A DNA stretch of 64,000 nt from Echinococcus granulosus (taxonomy: Eukaryota; Platyhelminthes; Cestoda; Cyclophyllidea; Taeniidae): positions 69,207-133,206 of the forward strand of contig NW_020170399.1 in the NCBI RefSeq assembly GCF_000524195.1, given 5' to 3'. A program made the position numbers and the translations under genes. The notes beneath the pieces were generated by a model. The model saw only the letters and a program-made list of their open reading frames with translations. It had not been told where the DNA came from and did not search any database. The first letter of the stretch is position 1. Each line of letters begins with the position of its first letter. Positions 1 through 25,161 of the stretch are shown here, one piece after another.

Positions 1-12039
<12,039 letters not shown>

Positions 12040-14328
12040 CTCGGGATTTTGTATCGCTGGCAAATTTAGGTCATTGTACAAATACACACCACACACATTT
12101 AAACAACCACAAATTTATTTTTTCTTCAATATGTTCAGATATTAAGAAACCTTGCCCTTACTGTTAAGAGCCAAAAGTACTACGTTGACATATTTAACGC
12201 ATATTGTTTGTAGAACCATCCTCAAAAACGCAAATCCAAAATGATGAAAATATCTTAAATCAAACATTTACTCTATGCATACAATTTAACAGAAGAACAC
12301 CAATTTGAAATTCTGGCCACCTAAGTTCGTTCAAATACACAAATTGGGAAATGCAGGTTTTTGACATAATTTAGTTCTGCATACTGGTTTTGTCACCTTA
12401 TTTTAGAGCCCCGGGCCTTCTCTGAGGTCATAATAGGGCAAAGCAGTCCGAAAGAACATACGTCGCTATGCGCAAAAGAGCTGAAAGCGCAGTTGACGGA
12501 GAGTGAAGTGCCAACTTCCTAAACACAGTCAGTTAAGGTACCAAATCTCTGCTTCGCGTTGAGCTGAAAACCTCTTATAAATCAGCAGTATCAGTCATAA
12601 GATCTTATTTCCCCTTGGAAGGCATTCGATCGTAACGTCTCTGGCACATCTCTACAATTCCCCAACGCCCTCAATTTCGGCATACTTGTAACTTTTGAGG
12701 AAGAAGAACTGCATTGGCTTTATACCTCTCGAGATTACTAGTTGTTGGTTCAAGGGCAGAACCAGTCGGTGAAAAACGATATCGGAAACAGCCTCGGCTC
12801 GCTAGGCAAAAGTTTTGCATCCATTCCTCCATTTAACTTTGCTTTCACTTCAGTGCTATTCAGTCATCACCTCCCCATCTCTCTGGGTACCATTCAGCTA
12901 GTGAAGACGTTGAGGCATAGTACCTAGCCCAGAAATCAGGATGTTTGTGCGCTTGGATCGGGTTAGCGTGTAGCCGTCATCAAAATGACGTCCGGTGTTT
13001 TCTATGTAGTCGGAAAAAGCCAAAGTAATGCGACAGAACATATACTACTGGCACAGAGAAGAGTTAAAAGGCCACTAGCATAACCCTCGGGCCATGTCAC
13101 AGAGCGGAAATACAACCCGTGACTACTCGGGTATCCGCATAGTTCGATAAACATCAACAGAATGTTAATTCACTGCGATTACTGCTGGAAATTTGAAGTT
13201 CCAAGTGCTTAATTGCTCACATTTTAGGGTAAAAAGCTAAAAGATGCCGGTTTAGATTTTAAACTAAACATAATCAAAACATATTAATCCACAAAAAGTA
13301 GTGGCCAAAACACAACTGTAATTCGCGTTAATGGGAATAAGTAGCCCACACTTTTCACTAACGTCAACAAGCTTGGGATTCTGTGCATTTAGTGTTAGTA
13401 TTGCTGCAGGAAACGAGTCAAAATATCCAAATTCCGGTTCAAATTATCACTAAAGCTTCGCACCGAGCAATGCAGTGCCACACGAATTCACTCAATACGT
13501 GGGAATCCCTCCACAGTATGATGGGTGTTCTTAGTTGTGGTTAGACAACATCAATGGGGAAATACGCCCTTCCTGGACTTATCGCCTTTAAGAGAATAAC
13601 GCACTGTCTTAGAGTCCTCGCCTTTACCAGGATTTAGTGTATTCATTAAATAAGGCAGTTGAACCAGATCTAAACACGATGGAGGGTACGATCTTTCATG
13701 CTCCCCAGCTTGATGCATCACTATACGGCACATTTTAGTAGTAGAGGATGGTCACTGCCACGCAATTTATAGGCTACGATAAAAAGTCGTCAAATGCATC
13801 GCCGAAATGAACTAATCGAAACTGCAGCACTAATAATAACACGGACCCTGAAGTGCTTTTACAAAAAAGGGCATTGCTAATTTAGCTTTACATTTGCAGT
13901 GTATCTCCTTGATTCTACCTTAGAGCCGTAATAGGTCATAGCAGTAAGGAAGCACAAACCGCAGAGTCCCCATAAATAGGTTCATTATCAAATAAATATC
14001 AGGTAAATGTGACATTTCATATATTTCCTAAGGCGATTCAATGCAAAAAAAACACCCTAAATATATCAGTTTTAAGCTCCTCCACAGCCAAAAAACGTAC
14101 CTCAGCCCCTCTAAAGTACCGACATCTGGATTACAGTTAATACCGATCGTGACAAGCTCAAGAAACCTAGTACCAACCCAACCTTCTGAATATGCTTATA
14201 TTGGAAGGTTTTGAGCAAACGATTCGCCTAAATAACGCCAAGGCGACTGCTTCATGCTGCTGTTACAGTACAAACAATTAAATACAAGAGGCGTGTATTA
14301 GAATACCTTTGTACATAAGAAAACTACT
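12040..14328. other. Intergenic: PKC 5' flank and HYPK 3' flank
   Basis: About 2.3 kb between the PKC start codon and the HYPK stop codon; both genes lie on the minus strand. It should hold the PKC promoter/5' UTR and the HYPK 3' UTR, but no core promoter or poly(A) signal was convincing. Short passages near 12410-12480 and 13915-13975 look alike (GGTCATA and AGCAGT in similar order) but too weakly to name a repeat. Confidence 0.5.
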
Positions 14329-14748
14329 TTACTTACATAATGCACAAAGTGCTTCGCGGACATCACCATGGCATTCTTTGAGTTTCTTTTCCGCCGCTAT
14401 CCAACTGATCTCGAACTCCTGAACCTAGAGTGAGCAAACTAGGACTGAAAACCGATTCAAAGTACCGCACATCAACAATGACAGTATTTGAAAACAGGGA
14501 AATGCTGCTTGCCTCACAAATGCAAAACTCACGATTAAATCGACGTCCTCTGACCTAATTTTGATTCTTGGGGCCGGAGCTGAAAACTGTTTTTCTTCGG
14601 TTACTTTTTTTAAGGCATCAGTTATCCCCGCGGTCACTTCGGTTTCCTCAAAATCTCCAGTCATTTTCTCAAGATCCGCTGCATTGCGCTCAGCATGCGT
14701 AGCTGGTTTTTTCGACTTTTCCTCCGGCGTAGAGTCCGTGATCGGCAT
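14329..14748 (-). CDS. HYPK: HYPK-like protein (huntingtin-interacting protein K; NatA regulator)
   Basis: Small ribosome-associated partner of the NatA N-terminal acetyltransferase (NAA10/NAA15). Exons 14748-14533 and 14424-14329, 103 residues, with a 108 nt intron. Visible features: an acidic/Lys-rich N-terminus, the family block AADLEKMTGDFEE (residues 23-35), the IRSEDVDLI stretch (about 64-72), then across the junction VQEFEISWIAAEKKL, which matches the family's NAC/UBA-like three-helix C-terminus, ending REALCALCK. Human HYPK is about 120-130 residues, so the size fits. The acceptor at 14426-14425 rather than 14420-14419 was chosen because it gives an ungapped match to the family. The first ATG in frame is at 14748. 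The stop overlaps a perfect donor (GTAAGTAA), so a different last exon is possible. Confidence 0.82.
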
Positions 14749-15454
14749 TCCGTAGTCAACTAGGCCAAAAAACACCCCCAACGGGACCTCAAGTGACCCG
14801 CGTAATCAAACCAATGAAAGCGCACAGTTAAGCGCTGCATTAAAAGCGCTTTCTCTTAGATGGTTTTGCGAAAAAAAGTACCAAAGAGTAGCCTAAACAA
14901 TATGCATTAGCACTTATACTACAATCTTCTTCGAAGTACCATGCCAAAAGTAGCTGCATTGATGCAGTAAATTATGCGAATATGAAATAGCGGTTTTGGC
15001 ATTTAATGTCAATTTTTAGAATAAAGCTTTTTTAAAAAGTAAAAACTTGTTTTATTTTCAGTAATTACAAAACTGTTTACAATTTTCCTAACTGTAGTTA
15101 ATAGGGGGTACTTATGCGTACCTCTACAAAGTCTCAATGCGCTTAATACTTTTCCCTTTATCAAAAAATAGAACACTAGAACGATCTGAACAAGTATTAG
15201 TCCATGCCATTTTGCGAACCTGGCTGTCGTGAGATTTGGCAGTCCGAATCTTTCCTTAAGTCTGCTTGGAGGATGGTTTACTATTCACACACAGAAGGAC
15301 CAGAGATCCGTTATTATAACTTCTCGACCATGCAGCCGACCAGGAGCACAACCTATGGTGACTGAATATTGAATACTTGGAAAGAAAGTAGTGCAAAAAG
15401 TTTTGCATATATATTTACATAGATTAAAGTTTCCGGCAACACGGTGTAGGATCC

Positions 15455-15590
15455 CAAAACTACCCAGAAGACGAAAGAAGACACAGGTGGGAGGGGGTCT
15501 ACTGGCACGGCCCGGAGGCCGGGCTGTCTAGCCTAGGTACAATAACGGAACCCCTAAGTGGCTCGTTGCCAAAACCGAGCTATGACAAAT
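15455..15590 (+). repeat. Dispersed repeat copy R3
   Basis: Plus strand: CCAGAAGACGAAAGAAGAC, CTACTGGCACGGCCCGGAGG, CTAGCCTAGGTACAATAACGG, CCCTAAGTGGCTCGTTGCC, AAAACCGAG. One of the clearest copies; lacks part of the 5' third. Confidence 0.75.
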
Positions 15591-16819
15591 GTTTAAGCCA
15601 TTACAATAGTATTTTAAATCAAAATGATTTGTTTTTTTTTTTTGCACAAAAGATTTCCATTATAGGGGTTTGACAGGCTGATGAATACTTAAGTGACCTT
15701 TACGTTTTATAAAAATATTCTGAAGTAATTTTGCCTAATAAGGGAATGGTTTTGGAAAGTAGGCAAATAATGCGGAGATGCAACCAAGCTTTACTGTGAG
15801 TAGTAAATCATTGCCAAGTTTAAAAATTTGTCGTTAGAGTTTTCTAGAATACAGTTTAGGTTTTTTTTGGATTGATGAGCCTGGTTTTTTACGCGATTTG
15901 AGTTGCCAATACCCTACTTACCATTCCAGTTATAAGGGAGGCACATTGTCAGCTCGAGACGCTGACGTCAATCCGCTTGCCTATTAAACAACCTTGCAAG
16001 GGGTTCACTGCTGCTCCCGACGGATGCTTGATACCTGAGGCGCTCTTGCGTGGAGTACTTCGTTTTCGCCAACTCAGACATTTTGGCACATATCACCTTC
16101 TAACATTGAGCCAATGTATCTTGCAGGTCAATGTATGAATTTATGAATACGGGTCAAAAATAGCTTTGAGAGTATAAGAAATCTTTCGAGTTTTGTTTTC
16201 ACGTGCTCAAATGGATATATATGACAATTAAAATTGCATATTCATACTGACTGATACGTTGTGATGTAACCCAACTTGTGGAGCACTACCGGTGGATGTT
16301 TTAGATTTGACTGCATTATACATTCAGTTTAAAATGTCGTAAACTAGAATAAAATAGGATGTGATTGTACCTGTTTGACATTCCATTTTGCATATGTTCA
16401 ACTTCGTTCAGTACCCAACAAGGCTCGCATATTTCACGGTAAAGGTCCCGCACCCGTGCTTCATTTTCAGGCAGTCTCTTGGGGAACAACAAGGGTTGTT
16501 TAAAAATTGTGAATGGGGTGAAGTGTCACACATTTGGATTTTAGAAATCCTTTTACACCAAACCAATGAACAATTTATATTTCCTGTAAAAACTCGTTTG
16601 CGATCTTGCGACACCGCATACCTTACTCCAACAACGTTAGCGAATCCCGCATGTGGTAGGGGGCGTTTGGAAATGTGACTCTCTAGAGAAATATTTCTTT
16701 ACCGTTATCACCACATTCAGAGTATGTGAGTCAAAAAATCGCGTTTTTATGGGCATTTTTGACAGAACGCATTCACCTAAGCAATCATTAGTACAATGTC
16801 ATTATTGTAGTTTTAGCTG

Positions 16820-16965
16820 TAGGTTTTGGTAACGGGACACTTAGGGGCTGTGCCATTGTACCTCTGCCGTGCGGCCTGGCCTCCGAGACATTCCGGTAGC
16901 CTTCAAGCCCTTTTGCCTCTGTACTATGCCTCCTCTCGTCTGCAGAGAAGTCTCAAGGTGATAGA
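16820..16965 (-). repeat. Dispersed repeat copy R4
   Basis: Minus strand: GACGAGAGGAGGCATAGTAC, CGGAGGCCAGGCC, CAGAGGTACAATGGC, CCCCTAAGTGTCCCGTTACC, AAAACC. It is in opposite orientation to R3, about 1.3 kb away. Confidence 0.7.
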
Positions 16966-17802
16966 TTGCTTATCCTAAAAACAGTCAACGAAACATGTCT
17001 AAAAGCACCAGTAAATACGATTGAGTTTTGCATATTCCTACACACCAAATTTAATCCATTACTTTTGGTAGCTCAGATTAACAAAATACTCCTCCCAATT
17101 TCATTTCTTAAAACTTGAGAAAGTCGCAATTGGAATGTTTGAGTTCACGGTTTATCTTGCATTTGGTGATTGTTGTGCAGAACGATTCTTCGTATTTCCA
17201 CCTCCTGCAGAGTACGCTTAAACAGTCAAAAGCCTCGGTGTACAAATTGTGAAATATGATTATGCTTCTTCAATTTACGGATTGAATTGAGGGATCAAAT
17301 TTAATTACCCTTCGAAATCCTCCGACGAAGTGATACGAGCATACTTCAAACGATAAATCGCCAGTAATTAAAGGAGAATCTCTCCAGAATCGGATCATGG
17401 AATCACATTTTGTTCTAGCAGCCAACACCTATTAGTGCTTAGTCATTCTCAATAAACATATATGGGTGCCCTCCTCACGTGAGAAAACGGTTTTGCCAAG
17501 GGAGGACATGTTTCCCTTGTTACTATCGAAGTGCTTTTTAAGAAGGTCTATTTTCTTAGTATTTCAAAGTCGTCAACGTAACTGAAATGCATAAGTTTGT
17601 AAGCAACACCGCCTTGAAATGAACAAACGCACACTCACTTTTCCATTGGCTGCACAAGATACCACAATACACCAGCATTACCTCACTCAAGGAGCCAATG
17701 AAACCATGTCAAAAGGATGAATAAAATACACCTAACCGAATCCACTTAAGGCATACTGAATCACACGGGTTTGTGTCTGTGTTGCCATCGCTAATTCCAA
17801 CA

Positions 17803-20800
17803 ATGCCACGAGCCCGTCCTCGCAGTCTAAACCTAAGAACACCGCTGGAAGATGCCTACGGTAATAGCATGCGCTACACGCGTATCCCTAGGGCAAGTTC
17901 TAGATCGCGTCTTTGTAGTAGCTGTGCAAATGGACTATATACGACAACGCCGAGCAAATTATTGCCCAGTCCGGCCTTCCTTCCCGTCCAATACATGATC
18001 CCAATGGTGTATGCACCTGCGGCTGCTCCTATTGCAGCGCCCTTGCCAGTTCCACCAGTAGTCTACAAGGAGCCCTTTCAACACTCAGACACTCCTTATC
18101 CAATAGACGAATCCGATGAAACAGACAGTGGGGAGATGGAGGATATGCGAACCACGACAGAGGAGACTTTCTCGACGCTTCAGAGGAACACCTTACGAAG
18201 GAATGACTATATGGCCACCAACTTGATTCGAGATTTCGAGGAGACAAACTGGATCCCCATCGATGACAATTCGAGAGACGTGCAGGACTGGACTATTAGA
18301 AGGAACCAATGGTTCCAGCGCAGTGTGGAATTACCTACGGGAGTCATCACGAAACTTCATTGCGAGAAACTACCCCCTGAAACCTCAAGTTACTCGACTT
18401 TACGAAAAAGCAATATGCAAAGGCTGCGGATAACTGGAAGAGTTAGACAGTGGTCGCCCACTCTGAGAGCCATCACCGAAGAGGACTTTAGTGAGGTGAG
18501 TATTTTTATGCAAAAAATGTATTTCAAAGCACCCCACAACCAGCTGGTGTCATTCTTTGCTATTTTGACAACGTGGCAGATTTGTAAGATAAAATGGTGC
18601 ATATAATTGCATGATGTATCATATCTACGTGCTTCTTCAAACGTTTTCAATTCCTATGCGTAGAATAGAGAGTGGATGCAATTTCTAGGTCTGCATCCCT
18701 TAAAAACCTCTACAGGGTCAAAATTGCAAAGTTAGAGAGTTTCGAAGATAATATCCATAGCAGGTTGGCAGTATTAAGGTTTTCACATCTTTTTTTGCCA
18801 AGATCTGTTCTAGTTATTGCAGTGACATCACATATTAGTGGCATGCGACTGGCCTGGCACTAGGTGGCACGTTTCAGTGACCTTTCTGCCATACTTCGCC
18901 TTCGTAGAGTCCGCTCCTAGTCGCTAAAAGTTTACCTACTGACCTAATGGGCCTGAAGATTTGCGGGGTCAAAACATACCAACATGGTAGATAGTTTATC
19001 AAATTATTTATTTTGACAACTGGACCCATGGAGTCGCCTATATTTCACTAGTTGAGTGTTCATTTATGGAATAGTTTTATGTGAAGATATGAGGCATTGG
19101 GCCTTCCAGAGCCATGAGAAGACGATACTAAAACCTCGTCAAACAATTGTTGTACGCGTGCAATCGTATTTAAACTTATGTTTACACCAGCGTTTCAAAT
19201 ATTTGGGATCGCTTTACATGCACGAAGAAATTTATTCGCAAAAATCAACCTTTCCTTGAGTAAATCATTGATTCTGCAATTGCAAATGTCATGGGAATTT
19301 TGCTCGTGGAAGCGTAATCTAATGACTTGCTAAATGATAAGTGGGGCAATGGGTGGAAATGAGCTTACAATTTTTAGAGTTAGGTTAGCTTGGGCCCTGT
19401 GTTCGGCTGCAAAAGATTATTTCTACAGTTCTTTGATTCGCTTACCCTAAACGAGTCGGCACCACTCGTGGAGGTTCCGTCAGCACGTCTATTCTGGACA
19501 TTTTTGATGCCAAAGCTAGTTCAAATGGCAGTGACGTGTCCTAGTTTAAAGTATAAAAATAAAAGGCTTTGACTCGGCTCCTAAGAATTCCATTTTCCGA
19601 TCGTACCTTTTCGAAGATGGAGCAGTGAGTCATCGATCTTGCGTTTGCTCAAAATTTTAAGAAAATAAGGATTTTGGCTCTGAAAAGCAGTCAGCATTAT
19701 GGAGTATGGCACAAGCGTCGCCCCACTCAATGACCTTGCAGCCAACTGCGTACAACCACGCCCGTTGGCACTAGAAGACCGTCAAAACTAAGTACCTTTT
19801 GCGTAGTTAACCTCCAAAATCTCCACCAACATACCCTTTACGCAGTCTAGGCAGACTTTTACAAGCCCAATTTTATTTGCAAGATTAAATGCAGACGTAC
19901 TCGCTTCATATTCTTGTCTTTTTTATAAAAATTTATCAGCCAAGAATTGCAGCATTTATAGTTGCTCTTAAGTTAACTCTCAATTTCTGAACTCCTATTG
20001 CCTTCTTTCAATAGTGTTACAACATTTTCCACTTGATCACTGAAATATTTACTCCATACAAAGACTCCAAAATGTGCACAATTTTTAAACCAACTATTTA
20101 TTTGAAGGAGATCAAAATGCGTCGAGACACATACAAATGATGAGTTTCAGTGCTGTAATCAGAAGTTTCTGAGTGTTTGAGTTCCACGACTAGGTCTTGA
20201 CAGCGCAATCCTTTTCGTTTTAATTGACAAACCATGTAATCTAACACATTCAACTATGCTGTTCCTTCGATTAGTAGTATTATTACCTCATCCACATTTA
20301 CGCGCATGTGGCTTCGAGACGTAGTTGTAAAGATAGTTTTAACGGCCACACTTCCTACTTTAACAGGTTGAAACAAACGAGTAATTTTACAATAAATCAT
20401 ATTCATTTTACTTTCAAAGCATACATACGCCGAACTACATTAAAATCATCAAAATTTTGTTATTTTTGCTAAGAGTTACCCCGATTAATTCCTCCATTGT
20501 TTAATTTTGCGGGACTCCTAAAGTGATGGGTCCTTGAACCTATCCGACGACCGTGATGCATATATTTCTACACCACTGAAGATGTCAACCAATAGCTACT
20601 GCCTTGAAATTCTAAGTCAGAAATTGTGGGAAAAATAAACCTGTAAGGAGAACAGCACTTAATAGAGAGTTTTAATCTTTGGGTTTTTAGGAAATGCTCC
20701 TGCCACAAGGCACAGACTTCAGCACAATATCGTACAAGCTGCAGACGAAGAACATTCAGCAGTACAACGAGAGTCAATTCACCAAAGTCCTGCGTCATCA

Positions 20801-22003
20801 GTCGACATCGTACGAGGAGGATACGGGAGAGCAACCCTTTACGGAGAACACAGTGGTGATAACGGGTCGGGTGGATCGGATGCCCAAACAAGAGGTGGCC
20901 CCAGTCACTCAAATGTGGTCCAAGGAATACAAGTACACTGTCAGAGGCACAATTGATCTTTCGCCTGAAGGTCGTATAATGAACCCCGTCATCACGTCCT
21001 ACTCAGAGATGCCTGACGCTCTTGTTAACCTTGCCCCCATGACTGATCAGGTGAATCTCCCTCAGCATCAAATGAGTTATGAAACCAGGCCTATGTGTTA
21101 AATTCGCGATGACAAGGTAGGGTGTCACCAACGTGGCTTGGCTCTAGGTGCAGTGAAGTAGTTTGAAATTAGCCTTAAAAATCAAATCTAAAATCAACTT
21201 ATTAGTAACTGCTTATAACAAAATGCCCTACTCGGCAAAAACATCTATAGCAATGCCAAGAGCTTGATCTATGTGTTGTTTATGAAACTAAGCGCTGGAG
21301 TGCAGGCCTAGATCAACACCCTGCCTCTTAAAACGGAGCTTGTCACAACAAGTCACTGGTTTGGTGCCTTTAAGTTAACTGCTCTATGTATCCGCGGAGA
21401 CCCCTGAAACCCTTTACCTGGTAAAATCTACCCATGTTTTACTACTCATTATTGTATTACCGTCTTTCGATTTGAAAGCTGGTGAACAACAAATATTTAA
21501 CTGATTAAGGCCACTGCAGCAGTTATAAATACATCCCAATAACTCAAAAACTTTTGAAAATAGGAATGAGAAGCAGGAGCAAATGATCTACACTTTTGGC
21601 GTAATTCTCAGTGAATTAGGACCCCAAATTCCACTAACCATCTACTATGCCACGACCCAACAGTCTTTATTTCCCATGACAGGATACTTCTTGCACAGTG
21701 GTGGATGGCAAATGGCAGATCAGAATTCGGCTGGACGATAAGGTGGATCGTAACAGCATCGAACTGGAAGCCAATCCAAGTGAAGAAACAGTGAAGTTGG
21801 TATTCGCAAGGCACTCACAGAATGATGCAAATGGTGTAACCGTCGACGATGATCAGCCCAAGACTGCGACCACTACCACAGTCTTTGCTCTCCCCGCAAC
21901 GAAGTTTGACATCACCGGCATCACCAAGAGGATTCAAGGACAGGACCTGCTGCTTTCCATTCCGTTCTCCAAAGGCTTCCATCTCTCCAATCTGAATATG
22001 TGA
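17803..22003 (+). CDS. Probable small heat-shock protein with repeated divergent alpha-crystallin modules
   Basis: Three exons, 17803-18495, 20691-21050 and 21683-22003, all phase 0, give 457 residues; introns 2,195 and 632 nt. I do not recognise an exact orthologue. HSP20-like signatures recur: ITGRV (210-214) followed by FSEEMLLPQG (229-238) and ISYKL (243-247); a second VVITGRV (about 286-292) followed by WSKEYKY; and in exon 3 a fuller domain with WQIRIRL, SIELEA, VKLVFAR, then VFALP (418-422) and LLLSIP (440-445). These match the LxVxG, FxRxxxLP and LxIxxP strands of the alpha-crystallin fold. The N-terminus (1-100) is Arg/Ser- then Pro/Ala-rich. Flatworm small HSPs often carry more than one such domain. 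If correct, it is an ATP-independent chaperone. The ATG at 17803 is the first in frame; an upstream exon is possible. It could instead be an unrelated beta-sandwich protein. Confidence 0.6.
18496..20690 (+). other. Intron 1 of the crystallin-like gene (2.2 kb)
   Basis: Donor GTGAGT at 18496 and acceptor GGGTTTTTAG ending at 20690. No repeat copy or coding homology recognised inside; short open frames look random. Confidence 0.6.
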
Positions 22004-22907
22004 GGATGCATAAAAGCGTAGTCGTACTTCTCCACTCTGCTTCCTTACTGCTTGCCCTATTTTTCGATTTGGACCATTGGAATCGCTTATTCGAGTCGCT
22101 TGGAGATTCTTTACCTCGCGCCCATAAATCCTATACCTTACAATTGACTTCAATTCAGTCATAAAGTAAATGCTTGCGAAATATTAAAGTAGTTGAAAGC
22201 TTACAAGAAGATTGTTGTGCAATATTAGTGTTTCCCACCACCTCGTGAGACTTAGCACTCATCCCACCGGGAAATCTTTCATATACCTTTAGCATATTCC
22301 AATCATCCTTTTCAAAAGTAGTCATTATAAAGATTAATGAGACAATGGCTAATGTAACACATTCACATGATCCAGCAGCGGGATTTAAACCGTAATACTG
22401 CAATAAGTTTACCAACAAGCTGAATTTATAGTATTTTAGATTACAGAGTGGGCTTTAAGTTATAGCGGCCCAAGGGGGATAAGCCAGTCTTCAAATTATG
22501 ACTGATTATAATTCCTAGGTTTTTTATAACCTATATTTTGTGAGTATCTTTGAAGTTCATAAAAAACAACATCAGTAAAGTAGGTTTACCAGTGAGACAG
22601 CAAAAACCACACCGCTCCATAGTTGCAGCAAGTCGTACCTTCACGAAGCTTTACGTTTTGATTTGAGAACTGTCACCCAGCGAGCATAAGAAATCTTCAA
22701 ATACCAATTAAAATCGTTGGCAAGCACAAAAAAGGTGTTGTGATGAAGGTAACTACCAAAGGAATCATACTGCAACTGAAATTTGACAATGCACAGGTGC
22801 GTATTCAGAACTGCGAGGGATAAACGCGAGTGAACTGTATGAACTTGGACTCTACTTTAGATTTACACATATTTGAATTCTATAAGCGTATTTGTATTGC
22901 CTCAGCA

Positions 22908-23070
22908 CTTCTTTGAAGATAAAAAGAGGCAAGATACTGGTGCAGAACATGCGGTGCCGACGCAGAGGCCATACCATCTAGCAGAAATACAATGGCGTAG
23001 CCTTAAGTCTATGTGCAACCAAACCGAAGAGTCAAACAAACGATCAAAGCATTTCTTAAAAAGCATAAGT
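22908..23070 (+). repeat. Dispersed repeat copy R5
   Basis: Plus strand: TTTGAAGATAAAAAGAGGC, GGTGCAGAACATGCGGTGCC, GCAGAGGCCATACC, TAGCAGAAATACAATGGCG, CCAAACCGAAGAGTC and CAAAGCATTTC. Family order kept. Confidence 0.65.
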
Positions 23071-25161
23071 CTCAACTAGATCAAATTATGATCTATCATT
23101 TCTAGCTAATTTGTCAATCGAGACGCTCATATGATCGCGAGTGATGGGTAATAAGGTGACGCCATCACCTTTAAAAGCGGGTTTGCTCTCATCAATGTTA
23201 TTACACTAGCCCATTCGAATTACGGAACTTGAGGGTTTGATAGCTGAAGCGTAGGAATGAGGTGAGCTTAAATTCGGTAAAGCCCAGCCAATTCACAAGG
23301 CTAACTTACAAATTTTAGTATCTATAGGCTCCAGATGCCTACCTTGTTTTAGAAATAATTTGCTTTCTTGAGTGCGCCAAAGAGGAGTGTTTGAAGGCAA
23401 GGAACAAAAATTCCTACAACGCTAATGTCTAAAAAAATATTTAGAATCCTCTTCCACAAAGAGGCAAAAGTTTATCCCGAGAAAAAGTTTTAAAACCTTC
23501 CTAGAGAAACACACATACTTCTGCACCGATACAGGATGAGGAATTACAATTATATCGTTGAAACAAAAGATATAGTTTAGGGCATGAAAAAGGTATAAAA
23601 GAATCAGTCAACCCTAACTCGTATACTAGAAAGAGCAAACATCAGGTTGAAATTCGAAAGGGGTTTAAGCAGCACGAGTAAGTCCCGAATTTCAGAACTT
23701 AAAGAAATGCTTGGCCCGCATAACTTTGAATCTTACGCAGTCTTTATGATGTCAGCGTTGTCAAGATGGTTGAACTATCAGTTTCTTTGAGCTTCGATTA
23801 CAGCTTGTTTTTGCATCAAAGTGATCTGTCGTAGATGCTGACAACAAAAATGTCAATCAGGAAGAACACTATCTGGAAATGGTTACAAAGAATTTGTAGC
23901 CCCGAAGTTGTTTCTAAAAATGTGAGAAGTCAAAGTCGCCTGGCGCAAGGGCTGAGGGACTGTTAGTGTGACCCAGGGGCTATGCGGAAGTTCAATTCGT
24001 GGAGACACAAGTGTCCGCATAATCAAACGCAAAGCTGGACAAACTATCAGAGCATTACAAGGCAAAATTTAAAGAAGACTTGAGGTATAAACTCACCAAG
24101 AAACAGCTTTAAAAGTATTTATGATTGTCCAGAAATACTGGCCTTAAACTTTTGAGGCAATTGTTGAGACTATGAAGAGTAACTGACCTACGAAATGTTT
24201 ACAATCTGGATAACCAGTTAGGGCAGATGCAGTAAACAGATCCTCACCGTATGTTCGGCATTGTTCAACCATGTGTGAGTACTTCTTCCATTTGATTAGT
24301 TTATTATTTAGAGTCTCAAGCCTTCCGGTCTCCACATTCAGAGGACTAACTACAGTTTTGCGCAGTCCAAGGCTACAGCATAAGGCTGGCCTGCAGTTAA
24401 ATGCGTGACGCACAAGGGCCGAACGTTAAAGAGGCGATGGACATTGTTTACAGCGCGTTTGAAAATAAAAAATATTTTAATTAAGATCAAAGTGTTTTCA
24501 AAAAGTTTGTTATATATCGAACAGGAGTGGTTCTTTATAGGATTTCAGAGGTTTCACTACCCAGCGGTACTGCCAACGAATGGGATATATGCTTCTACTT
24601 GAATCCGATGGAACTTTGTTGGAACATTTCCTCCTTAAGTAAAAATTTCACAGCATTAAAAACAATTCGAAACAAACTTTGACAGGAACAAATGTCATAG
24701 GCGGATAAAGATGTAGATAAGGAACCTCACTAAAATTAGCTGAGGTATTGTTCGCCTTCATTAAGTGTGTACCATGGCAGCCACTACCTGAGCATCGTGT
24801 TCGGTATCCACAACAAAATTTCCCAAAAAGGAAATACCCACGAGAAGTTTTATTCAAATTCCAAATGCCAGGCTACACTCTCCTCATTCCACCGCGCTAT
24901 CATTTCGGTGAGAGTATTCGTTGAAGGTTTAAAGTGCTCCTTTTGCCGTAGCACAGTCCTGAGAAAATAACCTTCCTTAAGTTCCCTCTGGCCTCAGAGT
25001 TCACTCCACTCCCTACAAAACTGCTCGGAGTTAATTCAAAAAGTTAAAATGACAAGCTTGAAAACGGATGAAATCGTTATTATAGCTGTTTTTTTCCCAC
25101 AGTATTAATTTCTGCTATAAAAACGCCTCCGACACCATCTGAGTGGACATTATGCTTGCGT

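Larger units (their letters stand above)
14749..17802. other. Intergenic between divergent HYPK and crystallin-like gene
   Basis: About 3 kb, AT-rich, with a T14 run near 15630. Two dispersed-repeat copies lie here (about 15455-15590 plus, 16820-16965 minus). The two flanking genes point away from each other, so their promoters must lie in this stretch, but no motif stands out. Confidence 0.55.

Noticed and set aside
14418..14420. Alternative HYPK exon 2 acceptor at TTCAG
   Set aside because: It would drop two residues from the conserved helix; the upstream CTCTAG acceptor fits the family without a gap.
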